Position numbers and translations under genes: made by a program. A stretch of 54,889 nt of DNA, from positions 1 to 54,889 of the forward strand of contig JADCHE010000064.1 of the NCBI GenBank assembly GCA_020248665.1, read 5' to 3'. This DNA is from Burkholderiales bacterium. Lineage in GTDB: Bacteria > Pseudomonadota > Gammaproteobacteria > Burkholderiales > Burkholderiaceae_E. Positions 19,118-27,774 of the stretch are shown here, in pieces; position 1 is the first letter of the stretch, and every line of letters begins with the position of its first letter. The notes beneath the pieces were generated by a model. The model did no database searches and had not been told where the DNA came from. It saw only the letters and a program-made list of their open reading frames with translations.

Positions 19118-19987
19118 GTGAAGGTCGCGACCTTCCGATGGGGCGGGCGCCGGCAGGCGGGCCTCGTGTCGGACGACGGTGCCCGCGTCACCCCGCTGGC
19201 GCTCGGCGAGCGCGCGCAGCGCCTGGGCGCGCTCGCGCTGATCGAGTCGATGGCCGAGGGCGCCCCGGTGCCGCGCGCCGCCGGCCCGTCCCTGCCGATG
19301 TCCGCGATCGAGCCCGAGGCGCCGCTGCCGATGCCGCGCCGCAACCTCTTCTGCGTCGGCCGCAACTACCGCGCGCACGCCGCCGAGCTCGCCGGATCGG
19401 TGTTCCGAGCCGACGCCGCGAAGCTCGACGAGTGGCCGATCGTGTTCACCAAGGTGCCCGAGTGCGTGATCGCGCCGGGCGCCGCGATCCGCCTGCCGCG
19501 CGGCATCTCCGAGAGGATCGACTACGAGGCCGAGCTCGCGGTGGTGATCGGCACCGGCGGCAGGGACATCCGCGCGTCGCGTGCGATGGCCCACGTCTGG
19601 GGCTACACCATCGTCAACGACGTGACCGCGCGCGACGTGCAGATGCGGCACTCGCAGTGGGACCTCGGCAAGTCGTTCGACACCTTCTGCCCGATGGGGC
19701 CGTGGCTGGTGAGCGCCGACGAGGTCGACGCCACCGACCTGGAGCTCACCTGCCGCGTCAACGGCGAGATGCGCCAGCACGCCCGGACCTCGCAGCTGAT
19801 CTTCGACATCCCGACGCTGATCGAGACCTGCTCGCGCGGCATCACGCTGTACCCCGGCGACGTGATAGCCACCGGCACGCCCGCCGGCGTCGGCATGGGC
19901 ATGGACCCGCCGCGCTGGCTGCGCGCGGGCGACGTCGTCCGCATCGAGATCGAGGGCCTCGGCGTCCTCGAGAACCCGGTCGCCTGA
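19118..19987 (+). CDS. Fumarylacetoacetate hydrolase (FAH) family protein
   Basis: A 289-residue enzyme with an N-terminal small domain and a C-terminal FAH catalytic domain (about 75-285). Metal-binding acids lie in DYEAELAVVIG (about 128-138). The NDVTARD motif (about 166-172), GKSFDTFCPMGPWLV and the closing TGTPAGVG turn are all present. FAH-family members act as hydrolases, decarboxylases or isomerases on oxo-acids and lactones, so the exact reaction is not predictable. GTG 19118 was chosen because a strong ribosome site GGAGGAGA (19102-19109) sits 8 bases upstream. It is the first gene of a probable 13-gene operon. Confidence 0.9.
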   Translation: MKVATFRWGGRRQAGLVSDDGARVTPLALGERAQRLGALALIESMAEGAPVPRAAGPSLPMSAIEPEAPLPMPRRNLFCVGRNYRAHAAELAGSVFRADAAKLDEWPIVFTKVPECVIAPGAAIRLPRGISERIDYEAELAVVIGTGGRDIRASRAMAHVWGYTIVNDVTARDVQMRHSQWDLGKSFDTFCPMGPWLVSADEVDATDLELTCRVNGEMRQHARTSQLIFDIPTLIETCSRGITLYPGDVIATGTPAGVGMGMDPPRWLRAGDVVRIEIEGLGVLENPVA

Positions 19988-20017
19988 GACCGGCCCGTCA
20001 CCCGGAGCACCTGCGCG

Positions 20018-21304
20018 ATGGCCGACACCCTGTTCACGAACGTCCGGATCTTCGACGGCACCGGTGCGCTGCCCTACGCCGGCGAGGTGCTGGTCCGTGG
20101 CAACCGGATCCGCGGCGTCGCCAAGGGTGCGCGCACGCTGCCGGTCACCGGCGCGACCGTCATCGACGCCGGCGGCGCGACGCTGATGCCGGGCCTGACC
20201 GAGTCGCACACCCACTTCGCCTGGAACGACCAGCCGAGCCTCGGCGCGATCCAGAAGATGCCGGTCGAGGAGCATATCCTCTGGTGTGCGCATGTCGCCG
20301 AGCGCTACCTGTCGCGCGGCTTCACCTCCTGCGTCGGCGCCGCGACCGCCAAGGCGCGGCTCGACGTGGTGATCCGCAACGCGATCGAGTCGGGCCAGAT
20401 CCCCGGCCCGCGCTACCTGGCGGCGAGCCAGGAGATCACCGTGCCGGGCGGCCTCGGCGACGAGTCGCCGCCGCACCTGCCGTACCCCGAGTTCAGCTTC
20501 GGGGCGGTGGTCAGCGGCGCCGACGAGATGCGCAAGTGCGTCCGGATGTTCCTGAAGTACGGCGTCGACACGATCAAGCTGAACCTGTCGGGCGAGTACA
20601 TCGCCGGGCTGCCCGCCGAGGCGACGCCGATGACCGAGGCCGAGATCGCGACGGCGGTCGAGGAGGTCAGGAAGCGCGGCAAGCGGCTCGCCGCGCACGC
20701 GCGCTCGTGCGAGTCGGTCAAGCAGTGCGTGCGCCACGGCATCGAGCTGGTCTACCACGCCTCGTTCACCGACGAGGAGGCGCTCGACATGCTCGAGGAG
20801 AACAAGGAGAAGCACTTCGTCGCGCCCGGCATCGCGTGGCTGATCAACACCTCGTACCACGCGTCGCAGTGGGGCATCACGCCCGAGGTGGCCAAGAACA
20901 TGGGCTACCACCGAGAGCTCGAGGTCGCGATCGAGTCGCTGAAGAAGATGCACAAGCGCGGCATCCGGATACTGCCGGGCGGCGACTACGGCTTCGCGTG
21001 GATCGAGCACGGCACCAACGCGAAGGACCTGGAGTACTTCGTGAAGTACCTCGGCTTCACGCCGATGGAGGCGCTGCTGGCCGCGACGAAGCTGGGCGGC
21101 GAGATCATGATGCGGCCCGACGAGCTCGGGCAGGTCAGGGACGGCTTCCTCGCCGACCTGCTGCTCGTCGATGGCGATCCGCTCGCGAACATCGCTGTGC
21201 TGCAGGAGCCGGCGCGGATCCTCGCGGTGATGAAGGACGGCGTGTTCCACAAGGAGCCCGAGGTCCTGTCCGCCCGCAGCCGCTGGTCGCTGAGCGCGGC
21301 CTGA
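20018..21304 (+). CDS. Metal-dependent amidohydrolase, paralogue 1
   Basis: A 428-residue amidohydrolase-superfamily enzyme related to imidazolonepropionase-like and peptidase-type hydrolases. The first metal site is SHTHFAW (about 67-73). A lysine-bearing strand KYGVDTIKLNLSG (about 178-190), the AHARS segment (about 226-230), YHASFTDEEA and the late PGGDYGFAW (with the catalytic Asp) complete the barrel. The C-terminus carries the usual GFLADLLLVDGDPL composite-domain segment. It closely resembles the enzyme encoded two genes downstream. It begins 30 bases after the FAH gene. The substrate is unknown. Confidence 0.88.
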   Translation: MADTLFTNVRIFDGTGALPYAGEVLVRGNRIRGVAKGARTLPVTGATVIDAGGATLMPGLTESHTHFAWNDQPSLGAIQKMPVEEHILWCAHVAERYLSRGFTSCVGAATAKARLDVVIRNAIESGQIPGPRYLAASQEITVPGGLGDESPPHLPYPEFSFGAVVSGADEMRKCVRMFLKYGVDTIKLNLSGEYIAGLPAEATPMTEAEIATAVEEVRKRGKRLAAHARSCESVKQCVRHGIELVYHASFTDEEALDMLEENKEKHFVAPGIAWLINTSYHASQWGITPEVAKNMGYHRELEVAIESLKKMHKRGIRILPGGDYGFAWIEHGTNAKDLEYFVKYLGFTPMEALLAATKLGGEIMMRPDELGQVRDGFLADLLLVDGDPLANIAVLQEPARILAVMKDGVFHKEPEVLSARSRWSLSAA

Positions 21305-21320
21305 CCCGGAGCCCGCTACC

Positions 21321-22115
21321 GTGCCCACCCGGATCGTCGAGCGGATCGCGTATGAGCGCCAGGGCTCGGGCGACGCCGTGCTCGCGATCCACGGGCTCGG
21401 CGGTTCGTCGAACACCTGGACCGCGCTCGCCGGCGACGACGGCCCGCTCGCCCGACACGCGCTGGTCCGCCTCGACCTGCCCGGCTCGGGCCGATCGATG
21501 CGGGCCGAGGGCCCGCTGTCGATCGCGCGGCTGGTCGAGGCCTGCGTGCGCGTGCTCGCCGCCGCCGGCGAGAAACGCGTTCACGTGCTGGGCCACTCGC
21601 TCGGCACGATCGTCGCGCAGCACCTGGCGCTGGCCGAGCCGAAGCTCGTGCGCAGCCTCGCGCTGTTCGGTCCGCTGCCGGCGCCGCCCGAGCCCGCGCG
21701 GGCCGCGATCCGCGCCCGCGGCCAGAAGGCCCGCACCGAGGGCGTCGCCGGCATGGCCGACATCGCCGACGCGCTCGCCCGCGCGTCGACATCGGCCGAG
21801 ACCCGCGCGCAGCGGCCGACCGCGGTCGCGTTCGTGCGCGAGTCGCTGATGCGACAGGACCCGGACGGCTACGCGCGGACCTGCGACGCGCTCGCCGACG
21901 CGCAGCCGGCCGACCTGTCCCGCGTCGGCTGTCCGGTGCTGCTGGTGACCGGCGACGAGGACGCGGTCGCGCCGCCGGCCGCGGTGCGCGCGATGGGCGA
22001 CCGGCTGCAGGACGCTCGGGTCGAGGTGCTGCGCGGCTGCGGCCACTGGACCCCGATCGAGAAGCCCGCCGAGTGCGCCGCGCTGCTGCGCGGCTTCCTC
22101 GCGCGGCGGATGTAG
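21321..22115 (+). CDS. Alpha/beta-fold hydrolase (enol-lactonase/esterase-like)
   Basis: A 264-residue hydrolase. The nucleophile elbow is LGHSLG (Ser about residue 93), the acid is in VTGDEDAVAPP (about 211-221), and the catalytic His is in GCGHWTPIEKP (about 238-248), giving a complete Ser-Asp-His triad. The oxyanion region is HGLGGS near residue 24. The fold and motifs resemble 3-oxoadipate enol-lactonase and related carboxylesterases, but the substrate is not known. GTG 21321 follows an upstream CCGGAG ribosome site by 9 bases. It lies between two amidohydrolase paralogues and 16 bases after the first. Confidence 0.87.
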   Translation: MPTRIVERIAYERQGSGDAVLAIHGLGGSSNTWTALAGDDGPLARHALVRLDLPGSGRSMRAEGPLSIARLVEACVRVLAAAGEKRVHVLGHSLGTIVAQHLALAEPKLVRSLALFGPLPAPPEPARAAIRARGQKARTEGVAGMADIADALARASTSAETRAQRPTAVAFVRESLMRQDPDGYARTCDALADAQPADLSRVGCPVLLVTGDEDAVAPPAAVRAMGDRLQDARVEVLRGCGHWTPIEKPAECAALLRGFLARRM

Positions 22116-22140
22116 ACCGACCCTGCGGAGGCGATGAACC

Positions 22141-23460
22141 ATGGCCAACGTGCTCTTCACGAACGTCCGGATCCTCGACGGCACCGGCGTCGCGGCGTAC
22201 CCCGGCGACGTGCTGGTCCAGGGCAACCGGATCGCACGGATCTCGCGCATCGGCGGCTCGCCGCCGCAGTCGGCGTCGATGTCGGGCGTCACCGTCATCG
22301 ACGGCGCGGGTGCCACGCTGATGCCAGGCCTGTGCGAGGCGCACACGCACATGGCCTGGAACAACTCGGCGACGCTCGACGGCATCCAGGTGATGCCGAC
22401 CGAGGAGCACGTGCTCTGGACCGCGGGCGTCGCCAGGCAGTACCTGATGCACGGCTGGACCTCGTGCGTGGGCGCCGCGACCGCGAAGCCGCGGCTCGAC
22501 GTGGTGATCCGCAACGCGATCGAGGCCGGCCAGATCCCGGGCCCGCGCTACCTGGCCGCGAGCCAGGAGATCACCGTGCCGGGCACGCTCGGCGACGAGA
22601 CACTGCCCCACATCCAGTACCCCGAGTACAGCTTCGGTGCGATCGTCAACGGCCCCGAGGACATGCGCAAGGTCGTGCGCATGTTCCTCAAGTACGGCGT
22701 CGACTCGATCAAGCTGAACCTCTCGGGCGACAACTTCGTGATGGGCGCCGACGCAAAGACCACCTGGATGAGCGACGAGGAGGTCGCGATGGCGGTGCGG
22801 GAGACCAAGATGCGCGGCAAGCGCGTCTCGGTCCACGCGCGCTCCTGCGAGTCGGTCAAGCAGGCGCTGCGCCACGGCTGCGAGGTGATCTACCACGCCT
22901 CGTTCACCGACGAGGAGGCGCTCGACATGCTCGAGGCGCAGAAGGACCGGATCTTCGTCGCGCCGGGCCTGTCTGTGATCATCAAGCTGCTCTACGAAGG
23001 CGAGCCGTTCGGCATCGACCATGCGAAGGCGGTGAAGATGGGCTACCAGGAGGAGCTCGACGCCGCCGTCCAGAGCCTGCGCGCGATGCACAAGCGCGGC
23101 GTGCGCGTGCTGCCCGGGGGCGACTACGGCTTCGCGTGGGCGCCGCACGGCACCAATGCGATGGACCTGCAGTACTTCGTCAAGTACCTGGGCATGACGC
23201 CGATGGAGACGATCGTCGCGGCGACGAAGTTCGGCGGCCAGATGATGAAGATGGGCGACGAGCTCGGCACGATCCGCGAGGGCATGCTGGCCGACCTGCT
23301 GCTGGTCGACGGCGACCCGCTCGCCGATCTCGGCCTGCTGCTCGACACGAAGCGGCTGCTCGCGATCATGAAGGACGGGCGGTTCTACAAGGAGCCGCCG
23401 ATCCGCAGCAGCCAGCCGCGCACGCTGTCGCGCTGGACCGCCGGGGTCGCCGCCTCGTGA
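22141..23460 (+). CDS. Metal-dependent amidohydrolase, paralogue 2
   Basis: A 439-residue enzyme very similar to the one at 20018. Both share a TSCVGAATAK segment, GPRYLAASQEITVPG, a KYGVD(S/T)IKLNLSG strand, HARSCESVKQ, YHASFTDEEALDMLE and PGGDYGFAW. The metal-binding EAHTHMAW motif (about 67-74) is intact. Divergence is greatest around 187-200 and near 275-300, which may alter substrate choice. It is probably a tandem duplicate with the alpha/beta hydrolase gene left between the copies. Its stop overlaps the permease start by four bases, linking catabolism with uptake. Confidence 0.88.
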   Translation: MANVLFTNVRILDGTGVAAYPGDVLVQGNRIARISRIGGSPPQSASMSGVTVIDGAGATLMPGLCEAHTHMAWNNSATLDGIQVMPTEEHVLWTAGVARQYLMHGWTSCVGAATAKPRLDVVIRNAIEAGQIPGPRYLAASQEITVPGTLGDETLPHIQYPEYSFGAIVNGPEDMRKVVRMFLKYGVDSIKLNLSGDNFVMGADAKTTWMSDEEVAMAVRETKMRGKRVSVHARSCESVKQALRHGCEVIYHASFTDEEALDMLEAQKDRIFVAPGLSVIIKLLYEGEPFGIDHAKAVKMGYQEELDAAVQSLRAMHKRGVRVLPGGDYGFAWAPHGTNAMDLQYFVKYLGMTPMETIVAATKFGGQMMKMGDELGTIREGMLADLLLVDGDPLADLGLLLDTKRLLAIMKDGRFYKEPPIRSSQPRTLSRWTAGVAAS

Positions 23461-24482
23461 ACGTCGCCGACCTGCCCGTCGGGCGCCCCGGGCCTGCACC
23501 GACCGCGGCGAGCCAGGCCGCGGTCGCGGCCTCGCGCCGGCGCCGCACCGTCCGCTGGGTGATGGGCATGGCGATCGGCGTGCCGCTCGCGGTCTTCGTG
23601 CTGTGGGCGCTCGCCGACAACCCGCGCCTCTTCGTCTCGACGCTGCTCAACGGCCTGACGCTCGCGGCGTTGTACTTCCTTGTCGCGAGCGGCTTCACGC
23701 TGGTGTTCGGGCTGATGCGCAACGTGAATCTCGCGCACGGCTCGCTGTACCTGTTCGGCGCCTACGTCGGCTGGGTGGTCGGCGACTGGAGCGGCTCCTG
23801 GGTGCTGGCGGTGATCACCGGGTTCCTCGCGTCGGCGGTCGTCGGGCTGCTGATGCAGGTGACGATCTTCCGCTTCATGCAGGGCCAGGACCTGCGCCAG
23901 ACGCTGGTGACGATCGGCATCTCGATCGTGCTGGCCGACATCATGCTGTGGATCTGGGGCGCCGAGATCTACACCTTCGAGCCGCCGCGGTGGATGTTCG
24001 GCACGCTGTCGCTGCCGATCGTCGAGAAGTACGCGACCTACCGCCTGCTGCTGCTGGTCGGTGCGATCGTGATCGGCGTGGGCCTGTGGGTGTTCCTGAA
24101 CCGTACCCGGGTCGGCATGATGATCCGAGCCGGCGTCGACGACCGCGCGATGCTCGCGGCCTCGGGCGTGAACGTGCAGCTGGTGTTCGCGGTCACCTTC
24201 GCGATCGGGGCCGGCATGGCCGGGTTCGCCGGCGTCGTCGGCGGCACCGCGCTGTCGATCGCACCGGGGGAGGACATCCGCTACCTGCTGGCCTCGCTGG
24301 TCGTCGTGATCGTCGGGGGCATGGGCAGCGTGACGGGTGCCGCGATCGGCGCGCTGCTGATCGGCGTGGCCGAGCAGTTCGGCCTCGCCTACGCCCCGAC
24401 CTACGGCATCGTCTTCACGTTCGTCATCATGGCGCTCGCGCTGGCGTTCCGGCCCCAGGGGCTGCTGGGGAGGTCCCGGTGA
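23457..24482 (+). CDS. livH: Branched-chain amino-acid-type ABC transporter permease (LivH-like)
   Basis: A 341-residue inner-membrane permease of the LivH family. A cytoplasmic N-terminal tail (about 1-35) precedes eight or more helices. Family hallmarks are GLMRNVNLAHGSLYLFGAY (about 88-106), the EAA-like RAGVDDRAMLAASGVNV loop (about 225-240) and GTALSIAPGEDIRYLLASLVVV. GTG 23457 overlaps the preceding stop (GTGA). It pairs with the LivM-like permease downstream. Substrates of this family include amino acids, urea, amides and aromatic acids, so amino-acid specificity is not implied. Confidence 0.92.
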   Translation: MNVADLPVGRPGPAPTAASQAAVAASRRRRTVRWVMGMAIGVPLAVFVLWALADNPRLFVSTLLNGLTLAALYFLVASGFTLVFGLMRNVNLAHGSLYLFGAYVGWVVGDWSGSWVLAVITGFLASAVVGLLMQVTIFRFMQGQDLRQTLVTIGISIVLADIMLWIWGAEIYTFEPPRWMFGTLSLPIVEKYATYRLLLLVGAIVIGVGLWVFLNRTRVGMMIRAGVDDRAMLAASGVNVQLVFAVTFAIGAGMAGFAGVVGGTALSIAPGEDIRYLLASLVVVIVGGMGSVTGAAIGALLIGVAEQFGLAYAPTYGIVFTFVIMALALAFRPQGLLGRSR

Positions 24483-25723
24483 GCGCGGCCCGCTGGCGCA
24501 AGGCCATGAACCCCGGGGCCTCGACCCACGACTGGCGCCGCTCGTCCTGGGCGCGCTCGGGTACGACGCCGGTCGCGCCGAGGCTCGACGCCGGCGAGCC
24601 GGCCCGCCCCGGCTTCACCGCCGAGGGCCTGCCCGACTACTCGGACCAGGACGCGCCGCGCTGGCTGAAGTGGCTCTGGCAGAGGGTGTCGGCGCGCCAC
24701 GTGCTCGTGCTGCTCGGGCTGCTGGCGTTCCCGTTCCTGGTCTCGCCGTTCTTCGTCTTCCAGATCGGCGCGCAGTCGCTCGCGCTGGGCATCATCGCGC
24801 TGTCGCTGCTGCTGCTCGCCGGCTACGGGGGCATGGTGTCGCTGTCGCAGATGACGGTGGCCGGCATCGCCGGCTATGCGGTGGCGATCTTCGGCACGAG
24901 CGCGGTGTCGAACATCAGCCTCGGCTGGCCGTGGTGGCTCGCCGTGCTGATCGCGATCGCGATCGGCACGATCGCCGCGACGCTGATCGGCTGGCTGTCG
25001 GTGCGCACCGAGGGCATCTACACCATCATGATCACGCTCGCCGTCGGCGTCGCGTTCTTCTACCTCGCGCAGCAGAACTACTCGCTGTTCAACGGCTTCC
25101 AGGGATTCTCCAAGGTCGCGCCGCCCGTGGTGTTCGGCATCGACTGGCGCGCGCCGCTGCCCTTCTACTACCTGACGCTGTTCTGGGCGCTGGCCGCGTA
25201 CTTCTTCGTCAAGCACCTCGCGCGTACCCCGTTCGGCATCTCGCTGCAGGGCATCCGCGACAACCCGCGCCGGATGAACTCGCTCGGCTTCGACGTCACC
25301 GCGCACCGGGTCGCCGCGCACGCGGTCGCCGGGCTGATCGCTTCGGTCGGCGGCGTGCTGATGGTCTGGTACAACAGCCTGATCTCGCCCGGCTCGATCG
25401 GCACCGGTGCCCTGATCAACGTGCTGATCGTCGCGGTGCTCGGCGGCATGGGCCATCCGATCGGCGCCTTCGTCGGCAGCATCGTCTTCGTGCTGCTGCA
25501 GAACTTCGCGATCGACCTGGTCGACCGCGAGCGCTTCAATCTCGTGATCGGCGGCGTGTTCCTCGCCGTCGTGCTGTTCTCCCCGGACGGGCTGGTGGGC
25601 ATCTGGAACCGGCTGCGGGCGCGCGTCTCGCGCTCGCCGGTCCAGGCGCGGCTCGCCCCGGGCTCGACAGGTTCCGTACCCGGCGGCGGGCAAGCCGCAC
25701 ACACCACAAGGAGGACGACGTGA
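24479..25723 (+). CDS. livM: Branched-chain amino-acid-type ABC transporter permease (LivM-like)
   Basis: A 414-residue permease with a long hydrophilic N-terminal part (about 1-70) and then about ten helices. The LivM hallmarks include GYGGMVSLSQMTVAGIAGY (about 118-136), an EAA loop GIRDNPRRMNSLGFDV (about 258-273) and a C-terminal FSPDGLVGIWNR. GTG 24479 overlaps the livH stop as GTGA. The stop in turn overlaps the GTG of the binding-protein gene. The tail after residue 380 is Pro/Gly-rich and probably disordered. Confidence 0.92.
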   Translation: MSAARWRKAMNPGASTHDWRRSSWARSGTTPVAPRLDAGEPARPGFTAEGLPDYSDQDAPRWLKWLWQRVSARHVLVLLGLLAFPFLVSPFFVFQIGAQSLALGIIALSLLLLAGYGGMVSLSQMTVAGIAGYAVAIFGTSAVSNISLGWPWWLAVLIAIAIGTIAATLIGWLSVRTEGIYTIMITLAVGVAFFYLAQQNYSLFNGFQGFSKVAPPVVFGIDWRAPLPFYYLTLFWALAAYFFVKHLARTPFGISLQGIRDNPRRMNSLGFDVTAHRVAAHAVAGLIASVGGVLMVWYNSLISPGSIGTGALINVLIVAVLGGMGHPIGAFVGSIVFVLLQNFAIDLVDRERFNLVIGGVFLAVVLFSPDGLVGIWNRLRARVSRSPVQARLAPGSTGSVPGGGQAAHTTRRTT

Positions 25724-26973
25724 GGCAAGGCAAGAGGATGTTCGGTCGATCGCTGGTCGGCGCCGCGGTGTTCGCGGCGTTCGCGAGCGGCGCGGGGGCG
25801 CAGGAGGTGGTCAGGGTCGGCCTGCTGGCGACGCTGGAGGGTCCGTTCGCCGCCGGCGGCCAGGACGGCATGCGCGGCGCCGACCTCGCGCTGATGCAGA
25901 GGAAGGGGATGGCGGGCGGCAAGAAGATCGAGTTCGTCAAGGGCTCCTCGAACGCCAACCCGGACGTCGCGGTCAACGCCACCCGCAAGCTGGTCGAGCA
26001 GGACAAGGTCCAGATCATGGTCGGGCCGCTGTCGGGTTCCGAGGGCATCGCGGTCAAGAACTACAGCAAGTCGCAGCCGGGCGTGACCTTCGTCAACGGC
26101 GGCTCGGGCGCGCAGGCGACCACGCTCGTCGACCCCTCGCCGAATTTCTTCCGCTTCAACACCGAGGGCGCCCAGTGGATGGTCGGCCTGGGCGACTACG
26201 CGTTCAAGGACAAGGGCTACAAGCGCATGGCCCTGATCGCCGAGGACTACTCCTTCCCGTACTCGCAGGTGCAGGGCTTCATGGCCGGCTTCTGCAAGGC
26301 GGGCGGCAAGATGGTCGAGAAGATCTGGGTGCCGCTCGGCACCAAGGACTACGCGGCCGCCATCGCCAAGCTGCCGCGCGACATCGACGCGATCTTCGCG
26401 GTGCTCGGCGGCGCCGACGCGGTCAACTTCCTGACCCAGTACGAGCAGGCCGGCGGCACCAAGCCGATCGTCGGCGGCACGATCACCGTCGACCAGACGG
26501 TGCTCGGCTTCCGCGGCCGCCGTCCGGACGCGATCGTCGGCACGCCGACCGCCGGCCCGATGGCCGACTCGCTCGACACGCCCGAGTGGAAGCAGTTCGT
26601 CAGCGACTACAAGGCGAACTTCAAGGACGGCCTGCCGAGCCCATCGCTGTTCGCGTTCCTGTACTACATCAACACCAAGGCGGTGCTCGACGCGCTCGAC
26701 GCGGTCGGCGGCGACCTGGGGAACAACCAGGCGCGGTTCCGCGACACCCTGTCCAAGATGACGCTGAAGACGCCGGTGGGCGACTACCGGCTCGACGGCA
26801 ACCGCCAGGCGGTCGCCCCGAACTTCATCACCGAGGTGGCGAAGGGTCCGGACGGCCGGTTCTTCAACAAGGTGGTCCGCAAGGTCGACGCGGTCGACCA
26901 GACCCTGGGTCTGGGCAAGGCCGAGTTCGACAAGATGGGCCTCGGCACCCGCGACAACCCGTCGTGCCCGTGA
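25720..26973 (+). CDS. Periplasmic ABC substrate-binding protein (LivK/J type)
   Basis: A 417-residue type I periplasmic binding protein. The signal peptide is basic then hydrophobic (RSLVGAAVFAAFASGAGA), with likely cleavage before QEVV at about residue 28. The mature part shows VRVGLLATLEGPFAAGGQDGMRG-like and VQIMVGPLSGSEGIAV segments typical of the Leu/Ile/Val-binding fold, plus two late Cys. GTG 25720 was chosen because a strong AAGGAGG (25708-25714) sits 5 bases upstream; ATG 25738 is an alternative. It supplies ligand to the LivHM permeases. The ligand is unknown. Confidence 0.92.
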   Translation: MRQGKRMFGRSLVGAAVFAAFASGAGAQEVVRVGLLATLEGPFAAGGQDGMRGADLALMQRKGMAGGKKIEFVKGSSNANPDVAVNATRKLVEQDKVQIMVGPLSGSEGIAVKNYSKSQPGVTFVNGGSGAQATTLVDPSPNFFRFNTEGAQWMVGLGDYAFKDKGYKRMALIAEDYSFPYSQVQGFMAGFCKAGGKMVEKIWVPLGTKDYAAAIAKLPRDIDAIFAVLGGADAVNFLTQYEQAGGTKPIVGGTITVDQTVLGFRGRRPDAIVGTPTAGPMADSLDTPEWKQFVSDYKANFKDGLPSPSLFAFLYYINTKAVLDALDAVGGDLGNNQARFRDTLSKMTLKTPVGDYRLDGNRQAVAPNFITEVAKGPDGRFFNKVVRKVDAVDQTLGLGKAEFDKMGLGTRDNPSCP

Positions 26974-26991
26974 TCGAGGGAACGCGCTGAG

Positions 26992-27774
26992 ATGAGTGCC
27001 GCGCCTCCCCCGGTGCGGCCGCTGGCTTCCGGTGACGCCCTCGTGCTCGAGGGCGTCACCCGGCAGTTCGGTGCGCTGCGCGCGATCGACGACGTGTCGT
27101 TCACCGTCGCCGCCGGCGAGCGGCGGGCGGTGCTCGGCGCCAACGGCGCCGGCAAGACGACGCTGTTCAACGCGATCACCGGCGATTTCCCGCCGACCGC
27201 GGGGCGCGTGTCGTTCTTCGGCGAGGACGTGACCGAGCTGCCGCCGTACGAGCGGATCCGGCGCGGCCTGCGCCGCACCTACCAGTCGTCGCTGCTGTTC
27301 AGGGAGCTGACGGTGCGCGACAACCTCTTCCTCGCGGTGCGCGGCGTCGGCCGCGGCCGCTTCTCGTGGCTGCGCCCGCGCGTCGGCAGCCCCTCGCGCC
27401 GCGCGACGCGCGACCTGCTCGAGCGGGTGCGCCTGTCGCACATCGCCGACGTGCCGGTCGCGAGCCTCTCGCACGGCCAGCAGCGCCAGCTCGAGATCGG
27501 CATGGCGCTCGCCGGCGCGCCGCGGATGATCCTGTTCGACGAGCCCGCAGCCGGCCTCTCGCCGGCCGAGCGGCGTGAGCTGGTGCTGCTGCTGCAGGGC
27601 TTCCCGCCGCACATGGGCTTCGTGCTGATCGAGCACGACCTCGACATCGCGCTGCGCGTCGTCGAGCGCGTCACCGTCATGCACAACGGCCGCGTGATCA
27701 AGCACGGCACGCCCGAGCAGATCGAGGGCGACGCCGAGGTGCAGGCGATCTACATGGGCGGAGGCCACCACTGA
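26992..27774 (+). CDS. livG: ABC transporter ATPase (LivG-like)
   Basis: A 260-residue ATPase. Walker A is GANGAGKTT (about 44-52), the Q-loop region is [10 protein letters not shown], the signature is [12 protein letters not shown] (about 158-169) in the LivG form, Walker B is [13 protein letters not shown] (about 178-190), and the switch His lies in [10 protein letters not shown]. The ORF ends with TGA overlapping the next ATG by one base (TGATG). It works with the following LivF-domain fusion as the ATPase pair of the importer. Confidence 0.92.
   Translation: MSAAPPPVRPLASGDALVLEGVTRQFGALRAIDDVSFTVAAGERRAVLGANGAGKTTLFNAITGDFPPTAGRVSFFGEDVTELPPYERIRRGLRRTYQSSLLFRELTVRDNLFLAVRGVGRGRFSWLRPRVGSPSRRATRDLLERVRLSHIADVPVASLSHGQQRQLEIGMALAGAPRMILFDEPAAGLSPAERRELVLLLQGFPPHMGFVLIEHDLDIALRVVERVTVMHNGRVIKHGTPEQIEGDAEVQAIYMGGGHH

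Noticed and set aside
18989-21415. The tetR reading frame staying open far upstream of ATG 18988 on the minus strand
   Set aside because: The upstream part is the antisense of FAH and amidohydrolase genes and crosses the promoter-operator region. It is an effect of GC-rich codon use.
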